This document shows positions 43,993 to 53,122 of a stretch of DNA of 64,000 nucleotides, in pieces. The stretch's first letter is position 1; the number at the start of each line of letters is the position of its first letter. The notes beneath the pieces are model-generated. The model had not been told where the DNA came from and did no database searches. It saw only the letters and a program-made list of their open reading frames with translations. Origin of the DNA: Granulicatella seriolae (GTDB taxonomy: Bacteria > Bacillota > Bacilli > Lactobacillales > Aerococcaceae); assembly GCF_024543085.1 (NCBI RefSeq), contig NZ_JANHNZ010000001.1:124001-188000 (forward strand), in the 5' to 3' direction. The position numbers and the translations under genes were made by a program.

Positions 43993-44937
43993 ATGAAATT
44001 TTCAAAAACAACTAAGTTAGCGACCCTCTTGGCAACAAGTGCGCTATTCTTAGCAGGTTGCGTCCAATATGACGCAAATAGAAACCCACACGGCGTAATC
44101 TATGAGTATATGGTTCTTCCAACTCAAGCAGCCATGGATTGGTTAGCAGCAACATTTAACGGCAGTTATGGAATGGCTATTATCATCATTTCAGTTATTA
44201 TCCGTCTCTTGTTGATGCCATCTACATTCAAACAATCTAGAACAATGTTGATCCAGCAAGAAAAAACTGCCAAGGTAAAACCATATGTGGATGAAATCAA
44301 CGCTAGAGCTAAAGCAGCCACTAGCCCTGAAGAAAGAGCAACCATCCAACAAGAACAAATGGAGCTTTATCGTTTGAATGATATTAGCTTAACTGGTTCT
44401 GTAGCAAGTGGATGTTTGCCGTTGTTAATTCAACTGCCAATCTTCAACGCCATGTACAACGCTATCCACCTATCGCCAAAAATTGCAGAAAGTAGCTTCC
44501 TAGGAATCCCATTAGGACAACCATTTATACCTCTTGCTTTAGCAGCTGGTGTGATATATTTCTTACAAAGTTACCTTTCTCAAGCTAATATGGCACCGGA
44601 GCAAAAACAACAGATGAGAACCATGCTCTTTATGAGCCCAGCAATGATCTTGCTCTTCACTTGGAGTTCTCCTGCTGGATTAGGTCTATACTTCTTCATT
44701 GGTGGAGTTTTTGCGCTGCTACAAACATGGATTCAAAACAGCATCATTCGCCCTCGCGTGAAAGTTGAAATTGATGCAGAACTAGCAGACAAAGAAGTTA
44801 TTCTACCTAAGAAAACCAAATCAGGAGCTACAACATCTCCACAAGCCCAAGAAACATTTGCTGCTATTCGTAACAGAAATAACTCACGTAACCAAAACCA
44901 ATCAAGAAACAGCGGCAAACAAAACCGCAAAAAATAA
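43993..44937 (+). CDS. yidC: Membrane protein insertase YidC/OxaA (lipoprotein form)
   Basis: Inserts proteins into the membrane alone or with Sec. The 314-residue protein has a lipoprotein signal (FLAGC, Cys23), five transmembrane helices and the conserved Gram-positive core: RLLLMPSTFKQ with the hydrophilic-groove Arg, a cytoplasmic hairpin (KVKPYVDEINARAKAATSPEERA), SGCLPLLIQLPIFNAMYNAI and WSSPAGLGLYFFIGG. The tail is basic and Asn/Arg/Gln-rich (NRNNSRNQNQSRN), as in forms that bind ribosomes. Acylphosphatase beside yidC is a common lactobacillales arrangement. Confidence 0.95.
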   Translation: MKFSKTTKLATLLATSALFLAGCVQYDANRNPHGVIYEYMVLPTQAAMDWLAATFNGSYGMAIIIISVIIRLLLMPSTFKQSRTMLIQQEKTAKVKPYVDEINARAKAATSPEERATIQQEQMELYRLNDISLTGSVASGCLPLLIQLPIFNAMYNAIHLSPKIAESSFLGIPLGQPFIPLALAAGVIYFLQSYLSQANMAPEQKQQMRTMLFMSPAMILLFTWSSPAGLGLYFFIGGVFALLQTWIQNSIIRPRVKVEIDAELADKEVILPKKTKSGATTSPQAQETFAAIRNRNNSRNQNQSRNSGKQNRKK

Positions 44938-44945
44938 TCTAAAAA

Positions 44946-44982
44946 AAGTGGTTCTCACAGAATATGTGAGAACCACTTTTTT
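44946..44982 (+). terminator. Terminator of yidC
   Basis: AAAGTGGTTCTCACA and its complement with T7 tail; the upper stem TTCTCACA/TGTGAGAA recurs in two other terminators here. Confidence 0.93.
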
Positions 44983-45140
44983 TGTCTAACATTCAGAAGG
45001 CTAAGATAACATTTATTGGAAGTTCACTTTTATTACTAACGCAAAAGAGTCTAATGTAGAAATCAATTTTATTCATTATAGATTTTTTACCCAGCCATTC
45101 GATTCTATAAACAAACACAACTTATATTCCAGCTAGCCTA

Positions 45141-46649
45141 CTACTCATCAGATAAACTAGGATGAATCCTACCCTCAGTCCGAATAATTGGCAACTTCAT
45201 TCTAAAAATAGATCCATGATTCAATTGACTAGTCACAGTAATTTCCCCATTATAACTAGCTACCAATTCTTTAGCAATAGAAAGACCTAAACCAGTCCCA
45301 CCCTTTTGACGAGAACGAGCCTTATCGACACGGTAAAAACGTGAAAAGACTTTACGACGATCCTCATCCGTCATTCCCATACCAAAGTCTTGAATAGCAA
45401 TTTCAACCTTGTTCATACTCATAGATAAACTAACAATAATTTCCTTTCTATCCAAAGAATACTTAACAGCATTGTCTAAGAGGATAATACAAATTTGTTG
45501 AAAATGGTTAGAAAACATCTGAATGACAACTTCCCTAGACAAATCAGAGTCAAAGACAAATTTATAATCCGGATAAAGAATTTTAAAATTATCGACAATA
45601 GATTTTACAGACTGAAACACACTTGTTTCTGCGTCTTTATACTGCTCTTTTACTTGAGAAGCTCTAGATAAATCTAGCATTTCTTGTACCAAGACCTTCA
45701 TACGTTCCAGCTCAGTCAAAGAGGAAGCCAAGGATTCTTCAAGTATTTCAGGGTCATTTTTCCCCCATCTATTCAATAGTTTTAAATGCCCTTCAACAAT
45801 AGCTACAGGTGTTCTAAGTTCATGGGAGACATCTTCAACGAAGTGTTTTTGTTGTTCTATATAAAAACTAATCTTGGTTAATAATTCATTAAAACCGTCA
45901 ACAACCGCTTTTAATTCTTGATTGTTGGTTGGAATTTCCAGCCTTGTACTAGAAATATTCTCATCAGTAATAGAAGTTATGAGTTTTTGAATTTCTTTCA
46001 ATGGTCTAGATAATTGATAGGCCAAAACATAACCTAAGCCAACTGAAACAACCAAACCAGCTAGTACTAACCATAAAAAATAAGTCCATAACATTTTTTG
46101 TGTTGTATAATATTGCTGCAAACGATTGGTCACTTGAACATAACCAATAAGCATCCTACTGGTTTTGTTAAAAACCGGTCCACCACTTTGAATAATAGTC
46201 CGATTATTGTCGGTAACTTCTTTACTATAAAATTGTGTTGAAGGAAGCTGTTGATGGTACCAATTCTGGGTTTGAAAAATCATCTGCTTGGAATTATTAA
46301 AAACTTGAATATTAATCTCACTTGGCAATAGACTATCTAATTGTTGAGTCGGTTTGACCAACTCTATGTCTGTTAATTCATAGTGATTGGTATCATTTAA
46401 ACGATTGAGAACCTGCGTTTGAATAAGATTCTCTTCTTCATTTGAAAAAATAGTGATTAAATCTTGTGTATATTTCTCGGTTTTTTCTAATTGGCTAGCT
46501 TTTTGAGCGTTTAATTCCTTTTGCATCATCATCCAAGTAAAGAATATCAATAGGAAAAAAATAGTGGTTGAAATAATCAACCACCACTTCTTTAATACAG
46601 ACATGCCTGAAAAAGGAAGATTACTCAGTCGATTAACTCTATTGAGCAA
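45141..46649 (-). CDS. CovS-like sensor histidine kinase
   Basis: A 502-residue membrane kinase paired with the adjacent regulator. It has two transmembrane helices (near 20-42 and 186-208) flanking a 140-residue extracellular sensor, a HAMP domain (about 210-262), HisKA with VEDVSHELRTPVAIVEGHL near 280, and HATPase with LLDNAVKYSL, DFGMGMTDED and GGTGLGLSIAKEL. The organisation matches CovS/CsrS of streptococci, though orthology is inferred. AGGAGG fits a TTG start at 46649 (7 nt away); an ATG at 46655 is only 1 nt from the site and would add two residues. Confidence 0.9.
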   Translation of the reverse strand: MLNRVNRLSNLPFSGMSVLKKWWLIISTTIFFLLIFFTWMMMQKELNAQKASQLEKTEKYTQDLITIFSNEEENLIQTQVLNRLNDTNHYELTDIELVKPTQQLDSLLPSEINIQVFNNSKQMIFQTQNWYHQQLPSTQFYSKEVTDNNRTIIQSGGPVFNKTSRMLIGYVQVTNRLQQYYTTQKMLWTYFLWLVLAGLVVSVGLGYVLAYQLSRPLKEIQKLITSITDENISSTRLEIPTNNQELKAVVDGFNELLTKISFYIEQQKHFVEDVSHELRTPVAIVEGHLKLLNRWGKNDPEILEESLASSLTELERMKVLVQEMLDLSRASQVKEQYKDAETSVFQSVKSIVDNFKILYPDYKFVFDSDLSREVVIQMFSNHFQQICIILLDNAVKYSLDRKEIIVSLSMSMNKVEIAIQDFGMGMTDEDRRKVFSRFYRVDKARSRQKGGTGLGLSIAKELVASYNGEITVTSQLNHGSIFRMKLPIIRTEGRIHPSLSDE

Positions 46650-46660
46650 AGTCATCCCTC

Positions 46661-47356
46661 CTATTGTCTCATCACATAACCTGTTCCACGAACTGTCTGA
46701 ATGTAACTTTCTTTGCCAGGTTCATCAATCTTATTGCGGAGATAACGAATATAAACATCCACTACGTTGGTTTCAACTTCCATCTTGTAGCCCCAAACCT
46801 TGTTTAGCAGGACTTCACGTGAAAGAACCACATTAATGTTTTCCATCAGCATCAATAGGAGTTCATATTCTCTTTTAGTCAACTCAATCACTTGACCAGC
46901 ACGACGAACAACACGGTTTTCTTTTTCAATTAAAATATCTTGATAAACAACAGTAGTTTGCTTGTGTTTACGAGTTTCTTCCTCAATATCAAGACGACGG
47001 AAAAGTGCACGAATTCTAGCCAAAAGTTCTTCGATGGCAAATGGTTTTACAATATAATCATCGGCTCCTTGATCCAAACCAGAAACACGGTCAATCACAG
47101 AGTCACGGGCTGTCATAATAATAATTGGTGTATCTTTCAGAGGGCGCAAACGACGTACAATTTCTAAGCCATTTAATTCTGGTAACATCAAATCAAGTAA
47201 AATAACATCCCAGTCTTCATCAATGGCAGCTTGAAGACCTGTTCTTCCGTCATTGCAAATCATGGTTTCGTAACCTTCGTGTTGTAATTCTAATTCAACA
47301 AATCTTCCTAAGTTCTTCTCATCTTCTATAATGAGAATTCGTAATTTTTGGCTCAT
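46661..47356 (-). CDS. CovR-like OmpR-family response regulator
   Basis: A 231-residue regulator: receiver domain with phospho-Asp55 in VILLDLMLPELNG and Lys in VKPFAIEELLARIRALFRR, then a winged-helix domain (ELTKREYELLLMLMENINVVLSREVLLNKVWGYKMEVETNVVDVYIRYLRNKID). The sequence is closest to CovR/CsrR, which controls capsule and virulence genes in streptococci; that role is not proven here. Start at the ATG preceded by AGGGGG; a longer in-frame reading adds 13 residues without support. The kinase gene follows, with its ribosome site overlapping this stop codon. Confidence 0.93.
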   Translation of the reverse strand: MSQKLRILIIEDEKNLGRFVELELQHEGYETMICNDGRTGLQAAIDEDWDVILLDLMLPELNGLEIVRRLRPLKDTPIIIMTARDSVIDRVSGLDQGADDYIVKPFAIEELLARIRALFRRLDIEEETRKHKQTTVVYQDILIEKENRVVRRAGQVIELTKREYELLLMLMENINVVLSREVLLNKVWGYKMEVETNVVDVYIRYLRNKIDEPGKESYIQTVRGTGYVMRQ

Positions 47357-47466
47357 AAAATTCCCCCTAATCCATCTATATACAGGCTTATTCATTATTC
47401 AGATTCTAATCTATTCCTAATTTTATCACAGTTGATAGAGTTTTCACAGTCTAAGATGAGAAAAAA

Positions 47467-47505
47467 ATTGTAAAAGACTAAAAATTTCTTTAGTCTTTTA
47501 CAATT
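47467..47505 (-). terminator. Terminator of gnd
   Basis: AATTGTAAAAGACTAAA and its complement form a 17-bp stem with T7 on the minus strand, starting 7 bp after the stop codon. Confidence 0.92.
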
Positions 47506-47511
47506 TATGAA

Positions 47512-48948
47512 TTATGCTTGAGGAATTTCGATTTCATTTGCCCAATCAAAGTGATAGGTTCCTGGTTTGTCCACACGTTCATAGGTATGGGCACCAAAGT
47601 AATCTCTTTGTGCTTGGATTAAATTAGCTGGCAATGTTTCAGAACGGTAAGCATCAAAATAAGCCAAGGCTGATGAAAAAGTAGGTGTTGGGATTCCAGC
47701 TTTAACAGCTGTAATAACGATATCACGTGCTGCACTTTGGTAAGATTCAGTAACGTATAAGAAATACTTATCTAATAATAAGTTTTTCAAATCTGCATCT
47801 CTCTCAAAGGCATCTGTAATCTTTTGTAAGAATTGTGCACGGATAATACATCCTGCGCGGAAGATTTTAGCAATCTCTCCGTACTGTAAATCCCAGTTGT
47901 AAGCTTCACTAGCAACTCTCATTTGTGCAAAACCTTGAGCGTAGCTCATAATTTTTGAGAAGTAGAGTCCCTTACGAACAGATTCAATTAATTCTTGTTT
48001 TTCATTTTGGCTTAGTTCTGGTTCTTTAATTGCGGCCAATTCTTTACTCGCTAAAGTACGTTCGTCTTTCAAAGTGGAGATGAAACGTGCGAATACTGAT
48101 TCAGTAATTAGTGGTAGTGGCACGCCTAGATCAAGAGCGCTTTGTGATGTCCATTTGCCAGTACCCTTGTTGCCAGCTTTGTCCAAAATAACATCTACCA
48201 TTGGCTTGCCGGTTTCTGGGTCATATTTGGTTAAGATATCTGCAGTAATCTCAATTAGGTAGCTGTCTAGCTCGCCAGCATTCCACTCTTTAAAGGTAGC
48301 AGCAATTTCTTCTATGCTTAAGCCACCGACACGTCTTAGAATGTCATAAGCTTCTGCGATTAATTGCATGTCGCCATATTCTATACCGTTGTGAACCATT
48401 TTAACATAGTGCCCAGCACCATTTTCACCGATATAAGTGACACATGGAGCACCATCATCAGCTTTGGCAGCAATTTCTTCGAGAATTGGTGCGACTAAAT
48501 CATAGGCTTCCTTCTGTCCCCCTGGCATGATAGATGGTCCTAAGAGAGCGCCTTCTTCCCCACCGGAAACGCCAGTACCGATAAAGTTGATTCCTGAATT
48601 AGCTAACTCCTCATTACGACGAATGGTATCTTTGAAGAAAGTATTACCTCCATCAATTAGCACGTCACCTTTGTCTAAATGTGGCAATAAACTTTGAATC
48701 GTTTTATCCGTTGCTTCTCCAGCTTTGACCATTAACAAGATTCTTCTTGGTGTTTCAAGCGATTGAACAAATTCTTCCACGGAATAAGTTGGGACTAATT
48801 TTTTCCCTGGGTTCTCTGCTATGACTTCATCTGTCTTTGAAGATGTGCGATTAAAGATAGATACAGTATATCCTCTGCTCTCAATGTTTAGTGCTAGGTT
48901 ACGACCCATTACAGCCATTCCTACAACACCAATTTGTTGTTTTGACAT
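47512..48948 (-). CDS. gnd: 6-phosphogluconate dehydrogenase (decarboxylating, NADP+)
   Basis: Oxidative pentose phosphate pathway enzyme giving ribulose-5-phosphate, CO2 and NADPH. The 478-residue protein has the Rossmann motif [49 protein letters not shown] with catalytic Lys in [17 protein letters not shown], and C-terminal [14 protein letters not shown]. The ATG at 48948 has GGAGG 8 nt upstream. Gnd lies just upstream of covR in the same direction, as in several streptococci, but its terminator separates them. Confidence 0.97.
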   Translation of the reverse strand: MSKQQIGVVGMAVMGRNLALNIESRGYTVSIFNRTSSKTDEVIAENPGKKLVPTYSVEEFVQSLETPRRILLMVKAGEATDKTIQSLLPHLDKGDVLIDGGNTFFKDTIRRNEELANSGINFIGTGVSGGEEGALLGPSIMPGGQKEAYDLVAPILEEIAAKADDGAPCVTYIGENGAGHYVKMVHNGIEYGDMQLIAEAYDILRRVGGLSIEEIAATFKEWNAGELDSYLIEITADILTKYDPETGKPMVDVILDKAGNKGTGKWTSQSALDLGVPLPLITESVFARFISTLKDERTLASKELAAIKEPELSQNEKQELIESVRKGLYFSKIMSYAQGFAQMRVASEAYNWDLQYGEIAKIFRAGCIIRAQFLQKITDAFERDADLKNLLLDKYFLYVTESYQSAARDIVITAVKAGIPTPTFSSALAYFDAYRSETLPANLIQAQRDYFGAHTYERVDKPGTYHFDWANEIEIPQA

Positions 48949-49096
48949 TCTAACTTCCTCCATATCGTCTTGTTTCTCATACTACTACATACTATCAAAA
49001 ATTATTAGTTTTGGAAAGCAACACGGACTATTTTATTTGATATTGAAGCTATTGACCCGTATAAGACAAAATATTTGATAAAGTCTCTGATTTAGC

Positions 49097-49124
49097 TTGA
49101 AAAAATAAGAAAATCCGTTAAACT
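49097..49124 (+). promoter_or_regulatory. Promoter of the DUF4044 peptide gene
   Basis: TTGAAA (49097-49102), a 16-bp spacer and TAAACT (49119-49124), 35 nt before the ATG. Confidence 0.55.
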
Positions 49125-49159
49125 AGTAAAGAAGTATCAGATGAAGGAGCGTATTTATA

Positions 49160-49303
49160 ATGGCTAAAAATAAAGCTGAAAAGAAAAATCTAACCACTAT
49201 GGAAAAAATCACACGTGTTGTTGTTTGGTTAATGCTTTTCGCTATGGTTGGCACTGCATTTATCACACTTTTCTATGCAATTGCCTCTTACATGGGTTTT
49301 TAA
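49160..49303 (+). CDS. DUF4044-type small membrane protein (47 aa)
   Basis: MAKNKAEKKNLTTMEKITRV is followed by one hydrophobic helix and a short ASYMGF tail. The Lys-rich start and single helix match the DUF4044 peptides found in many lactobacillales. AAGGAG lies 10 nt upstream, a promoter precedes it and a terminator follows, so it is a real gene despite its size. Function unknown; such peptides may accompany membrane complexes. Confidence 0.8.
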   Translation: MAKNKAEKKNLTTMEKITRVVVWLMLFAMVGTAFITLFYAIASYMGF

Positions 49304-49310
49304 TAAAAAA

Positions 49311-49371
49311 TAAGCCTACTAGCTTTTCAATGATCTCCGATTGAGGTCACTGATTAGTCAAGTAGGCTTTT
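49311..49371. terminator. Bidirectional terminator between the DUF4044 and rhodanese-like genes
   Basis: AAGCCTACT and AGTAGGCTT form the base of a longer imperfect hairpin with T tails in both directions. Confidence 0.8.
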
Positions 49372-49377
49372 TTTATT

Positions 49378-49776
49378 TTATTTGCGTTTTATTTTGCCGT
49401 TCCAAGCATCAAATCCGCCTTTTAAGATAACAATATTATTGTAACCAGCACGTTTCAATCTGAAAGCTGCTCGTCCACTAACATTGACACCCATATCGTA
49501 AAGGTATACCGGTTGGTCTTTACGAATTTCGCCCATACGAGCCTTGAATTGAGAATTTGGAATGTTTCTAGCACCTAAGATATGAGCATTATTAAACTCA
49601 TCACGCTCACGTAGATCAATCAGTTGAACCTTTCTTAAATCTTGACCAAATTCTTGTGCCGTAACAGTTTTTGCTGAATAACGGCGAATAGCATACAAGA
49701 CACCTAAATAAATGCCGTATACAACGAAAAAGCTAATTAAGGTAATATTTATAATTCGTAATGTATCATTATTCAT
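49378..49776 (-). CDS. Rhodanese-like protein without the catalytic cysteine
   Basis: A 132-residue protein with one N-terminal membrane helix (about 8-30) and a rhodanese fold: QLIDLRERDEFNNAHILGARNIPN, then the position of the active-site loop PVYLYDMGVNVSGRAAFRLKRAGYNNIVILKGGFDAW. The loop has Asp where sulfurtransferases have Cys, and the protein has no Cys at all, so thiosulfate sulfurtransferase activity is not expected. A scaffold or ligand-binding role at the membrane is more likely. It is the last gene of the glk-containing set. Confidence 0.88.
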   Translation of the reverse strand: MNNDTLRIINITLISFFVVYGIYLGVLYAIRRYSAKTVTAQEFGQDLRKVQLIDLRERDEFNNAHILGARNIPNSQFKARMGEIRKDQPVYLYDMGVNVSGRAAFRLKRAGYNNIVILKGGFDAWNGKIKRK

Positions 49777-49822
49777 GTAGTTTACTTACTCCTAGCAATC
49801 ATTTTTTTATGTTTCTTAAAGC

Positions 49823-50782
49823 TTACTTTACAACTAAAGAAGCTGCACCGATAACTCCGGCATCATTTCCTAGCTTAGCTAAAGAAATTTTGGTGGATTC
49901 TCTAACTTGTTTAAAGGTATATTGGTCGAATTGTTTTTTAACCCCATCCAATAAGAAACTTCCAGCAGCAGATACACCACCACCAATAACAATGGTTGAC
50001 GGATTCAAAAGGTTTCCGATATGTGCACAAGCTAGACCCAGATAAAAGGAGAAGCGTTCAAAAACAATTAACGCTAAAGGATCATCATCTTTTGCCAAAT
50101 CAAATACATCCTTAGCCGTCACTTCTTGGCCATCATCGACCATGTTTTTCAAGACTGAATCACCTGCAAATTCTTCAGAATAACGACGAGTTAAGTTGAC
50201 AATACCTGTAGCACTTGCGACGGTTTCTAAACAGCCAGTTTTCCCACAAGTACAGTCAAAAGGATGGTCAAAGTCTACTGTCAAATGACCAATTTCTCCA
50301 CCAGCACCGGCACAGCCATGAATCAATTGGTTTTCTGCGATAATACCGCCGCCAACACCAGTTCCAAGTGTAATAAATACTACGTCTGGATCGTTATCAC
50401 CAGCACCTACCCATTTTTCACCAAGAGCTGCAACGTTAGCATCATTGTCAATATAAAAAGGCAACTCTATTGCACCCTCAATCTTTTCTTTGACAGGTTG
50501 CAAAGTTTTCCAGTTAAGATTATAGGCACCAATAACCGTTCCTTTTTCACGATCTACCACACCAGGCGACCCCATTCCGATTCCTAAAATAGATGCTTTA
50601 TCCAGTTGGTAGGTTTCCAAACGATGCTTAATTGATGCAATAATATCGTCAACAATATGGCTACCCTCGTCTAAAATATTCGTTGGAATAGACCATTTTT
50701 GCTGAATTTCACCTTCTAGCGTTAAGATTGCTAACTTAATTGATGTTCCGCCCAAGTCAATACCAATTATTTTCTTTTCCAT
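49823..50782 (-). CDS. glk: Glucokinase (ROK family)
   Basis: Phosphorylates intracellular glucose with ATP. The 319-residue ROK protein opens KIIGIDLGGTSIKLAIL, has the sugar-binding and catalytic segments GMGSPGVVDREKG, FYIDNDANVAALGEKW and GTGVGGGII, and the zinc-binding CTCGKTGCLE cluster. The ATG at 50782 follows GGAGAG; an in-frame longer reading from 50806 lacks support. Position next to the rhomboid gene is conserved with Bacillus, but the small yqgQ gene usually between them is missing (only 45 bp). Confidence 0.95.
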   Translation of the reverse strand: MEKKIIGIDLGGTSIKLAILTLEGEIQQKWSIPTNILDEGSHIVDDIIASIKHRLETYQLDKASILGIGMGSPGVVDREKGTVIGAYNLNWKTLQPVKEKIEGAIELPFYIDNDANVAALGEKWVGAGDNDPDVVFITLGTGVGGGIIAENQLIHGCAGAGGEIGHLTVDFDHPFDCTCGKTGCLETVASATGIVNLTRRYSEEFAGDSVLKNMVDDGQEVTAKDVFDLAKDDDPLALIVFERFSFYLGLACAHIGNLLNPSTIVIGGGVSAAGSFLLDGVKKQFDQYTFKQVRESTKISLAKLGNDAGVIGAASLVVK

Positions 50783-50827
50783 TTGGTCTCTCTCCATTTC
50801 ATACAATTCTTTTTCTTTACTAGTATA

Positions 50828-51520
50828 TCAATATCCGCGTCCCATTCCTAGTACAAAAAATGCTCCAGCAATTAAAATATAGGCAACCGCAAAAATTAAT
50901 CGTTGCAAGCTTGTGGTTCTACGATCTCCTCTGAAACTAATCACTCCTGCGATTAGAAAGCCACCAATCAAACCACCCATATGGCCATAAACATCTATAT
51001 TGCCACCAAAGAATCCAAAAACAACATTAATAGCAATCAAAAAGCCATAAGTAGCCCCTAATTGTCTGAAGGAATAGATGTAACTATGCTTATAGGACAA
51101 GTAAATAATAAGTCCAAACAGCCCAAACAGTGACGTGCTTGCTCCTGCTGATACAGCTGTTGAAAAGGCAAAACTCATCAGGTTACCAAGAATACCACTC
51201 AAGAGATACAGTGTTGCAAAGCGCCATCTGCCAATAATATTTTCTAATTGATTTCCAAGGAAATATAGCAAAATACTATTCATAAACAAATGCTCAAAAC
51301 CTATATGAAGAAAAATGGGTGTAATAAAACGCCAATATTCTCCTAACTGAATGTAGGGATTAAACTTTGCTCCAAAATTGACTAATACTCTTACATCCGT
51401 CGAACCACCTGCAAAACTCATTAAAATAAATAGCACAACCTGAATCAATAAGAAAATATTTGCTGCAGAGATATTCTCCTTTATTGTACGAATATATCGG
51501 TCTCTTTTCCACGGGTTCAT
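50828..51520 (-). CDS. Rhomboid-family intramembrane serine protease (GluP-like)
   Basis: A 230-residue polytopic protein with about six to seven helices. Catalytic Ser is in SAGASTSLFGLFGL and His in YGHMGGLIGGFL; the HIGFEHLFMNSILLYFLG segment is the usual His/Asn-bearing helix. It cuts membrane proteins within the bilayer. Its ATG overlaps the 5-FCL stop (ATGA), so the two are translationally coupled. Confidence 0.93.
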   Translation of the reverse strand: MNPWKRDRYIRTIKENISAANIFLLIQVVLFILMSFAGGSTDVRVLVNFGAKFNPYIQLGEYWRFITPIFLHIGFEHLFMNSILLYFLGNQLENIIGRWRFATLYLLSGILGNLMSFAFSTAVSAGASTSLFGLFGLIIYLSYKHSYIYSFRQLGATYGFLIAINVVFGFFGGNIDVYGHMGGLIGGFLIAGVISFRGDRRTTSLQRLIFAVAYILIAGAFFVLGMGRGY

Positions 51521-52125
51521 CTACTGTACACTCCTCTGTTTGAGATAATTAGGTCTATACGTTTGTCAGTTTTTTCTGTAGGCCAAATAGTTTTGGGAAA
51601 AATTTGACAGGAATAAGCTATGCTGAGAGTCTTTCCATCATAATTAGTCAAGGTTCGATCATAATAGCCGCCACCAAATCCCACCCGATCTCCGTCTTCT
51701 GAATAAGCCAGTCCCGGTACAATAATGACATCTAATTGATTTAGCTCAATTGCTTGACTATGCTCCGTTTCAATAGGTTGTTTAACCCCAAAACGAGTCT
51801 CCTGCAAGAGAGTATCCTCATCCCATAATACAAAATTTAAGCTTTTATCTGCTTGCATGACGGGTAAAAATAATTGTTTTTTATAATTTCTAGCTTCCTT
51901 GACTAGAAGTTCTAAGTTAAATTCAAATTCCATAGGGATAGTTATGGCAATTTTTTTAGCTTCTTGCCAAAGAGTCAACTTGACTAGTGAGTCATAAATC
52001 TCTTCTTCTTGGGCAAGTCGTTCTTCTGGTAGTAAACGTTTTAAGTTCCGTATAATTTGCTTGCGCAAAATTTTTTTATCGATTAAGGTATTCTCTATCT
52101 TATCCGTCAGACTCTTCACCTCCAA
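51517..52125 (-). CDS. 5-formyltetrahydrofolate cyclo-ligase
   Basis: ATP-dependent conversion of 5-formyl-THF to methenyl-THF, linking it with the folate genes in the window. The 202-residue protein has the N-terminal KKILRKQIIRNLKRLLPEER, IAITIPMEFEFNLELLV and the family signature IIVPGLAYSEDGDRVGFGGGYYDRTL. The start is uncertain: TTG at 52125 has AAAGG about 9 nt upstream, while GGAGG inside the reading frame has no conventional start after it. Confidence 0.93.
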   Translation of the reverse strand: MEVKSLTDKIENTLIDKKILRKQIIRNLKRLLPEERLAQEEEIYDSLVKLTLWQEAKKIAITIPMEFEFNLELLVKEARNYKKQLFLPVMQADKSLNFVLWDEDTLLQETRFGVKQPIETEHSQAIELNQLDVIIVPGLAYSEDGDRVGFGGGYYDRTLTNYDGKTLSIAYSCQIFPKTIWPTEKTDKRIDLIISNRGVYSR

Positions 52126-52160
52126 AACTTACTACCTTTAGTGTAATCTACATATGAAAA

Positions 52161-52189
52161 AAAGGCTAGAACAAAGTGTCCCAGCCTTT
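52161..52189 (-). terminator. Terminator of rpmG
   Basis: AAAGGCT/AGCCTTT stem with a 15-nt loop and T7 on the minus strand. It probably attenuates transcription into the 5-FCL gene. Confidence 0.75.
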
Positions 52190-52227
52190 CTTTATTCGCT
52201 TTGATTCTTCTCGTGCAAAATGTCTTA

Positions 52228-52377
52228 TTACTTAGTTTCGCGGTGTAAAGTTACACGACGTTCGCGTGGACAGTATTTTTTAACTTCCAAACGCTCAGGA
52301 TTGTTTCTTTTATTTTTCTTTGAAAGATAGTTTCTTTCTTTACATTCTGTACATTCAAGAGTAATGTTTAAGCGCAT
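52228..52377 (-). CDS. rpmG: 50S ribosomal protein L33
   Basis: A 49-residue basic ribosomal protein: [20 protein letters not shown]...[21 protein letters not shown]. One CxxC is present (CTEC) and the second pair is reduced to a single Cys (KYCPRE), so this is probably the zinc-free (C-minus) form or a hybrid. It is upstream of the 5-FCL, rhomboid and glk genes, as in Bacillus. Too short for a length-filtered gene finder. Confidence 0.93.
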   Translation of the reverse strand: MRLNITLECTECKERNYLSKKNKRNNPERLEVKKYCPRERRVTLHRETK

Positions 52378-52619
52378 GATATTCCCTCCATGTCTGTATA
52401 TATTGAAGACCTATATCTTCTAACCTAAAATATTCTACCACTATTCCCTCGTCATTTCCATAGTTTTTAAACAAATATGTAAAAATTCTTTTCAAATGAC
52501 TCAAATTTAAAAGAAAAGAAAATGAAATATACTTGTAAGCGTAAATTTATCGGGATTTCTTGCGCTTTCCATAACTTTTCTTTACAATAAGGATATAAAA
52601 TATTAAATGAGGTGAAAAT

Positions 52620-53093
52620 ATGCAAGTATGGATAGTTGTTATTGGGCTATTAGCTTTAGCAGTTATTTTCTTATTCATTTCCTTGTTCCTAAAAGATAAC
52701 AACAATGATGAGGAAATCGATGAGTTAAGCGAAAGCCTACTAGAATTGAACAGAGAGATTTATTATCTAAAGAAAAAGATTCAAGAATTGGAAGGAACTC
52801 CAAAAGTTATTCAAACACCAACGACGTTTGAAGCTGAACCATTGTATGCAGCACCAGCTCCTACACCGCCAGTTTCAACTCCAAGCTTTACAGCTGAGAC
52901 CACTACCTTTGAAGCACCAATCGTAGAAGAAACACCAACAGACTCTAAACGTCTACACAATATCACAAAGCAACATATCATTACCCTTTACAGTCACGGT
53001 TCTACCTTAGAGGAAATTACTGAACAATTAAACGTTCCTCTTACAACTGTACAATTGGTAGTAGATAATTACTTTGAAACAGATCCAAAATAA
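52620..53093 (+). CDS. Membrane-anchored protein with C-terminal helix-turn-helix-like domain
   Basis: A 157-residue protein with an N-terminal membrane helix (about 2-24), an acidic predicted coiled coil (NDEEIDELSESLLELNREIYYLKKKIQELEG, about 28-60), a Pro/Thr-rich linker, and a C-terminal segment (about 113-152, ITKQHIITLYSHGSTLEEITEQLNVPLTTVQLVVDNYF) resembling a helix-turn-helix. I do not know its function. GAGGTG precedes the ATG. A second membrane-anchored gene follows 29 bp later. Confidence 0.75.
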   Translation: MQVWIVVIGLLALAVIFLFISLFLKDNNNDEEIDELSESLLELNREIYYLKKKIQELEGTPKVIQTPTTFEAEPLYAAPAPTPPVSTPSFTAETTTFEAPIVEETPTDSKRLHNITKQHIITLYSHGSTLEEITEQLNVPLTTVQLVVDNYFETDPK

Positions 53094-53122
53094 TCCAGTA
53101 AAGTTGGAAAGGAGAAAGATTC

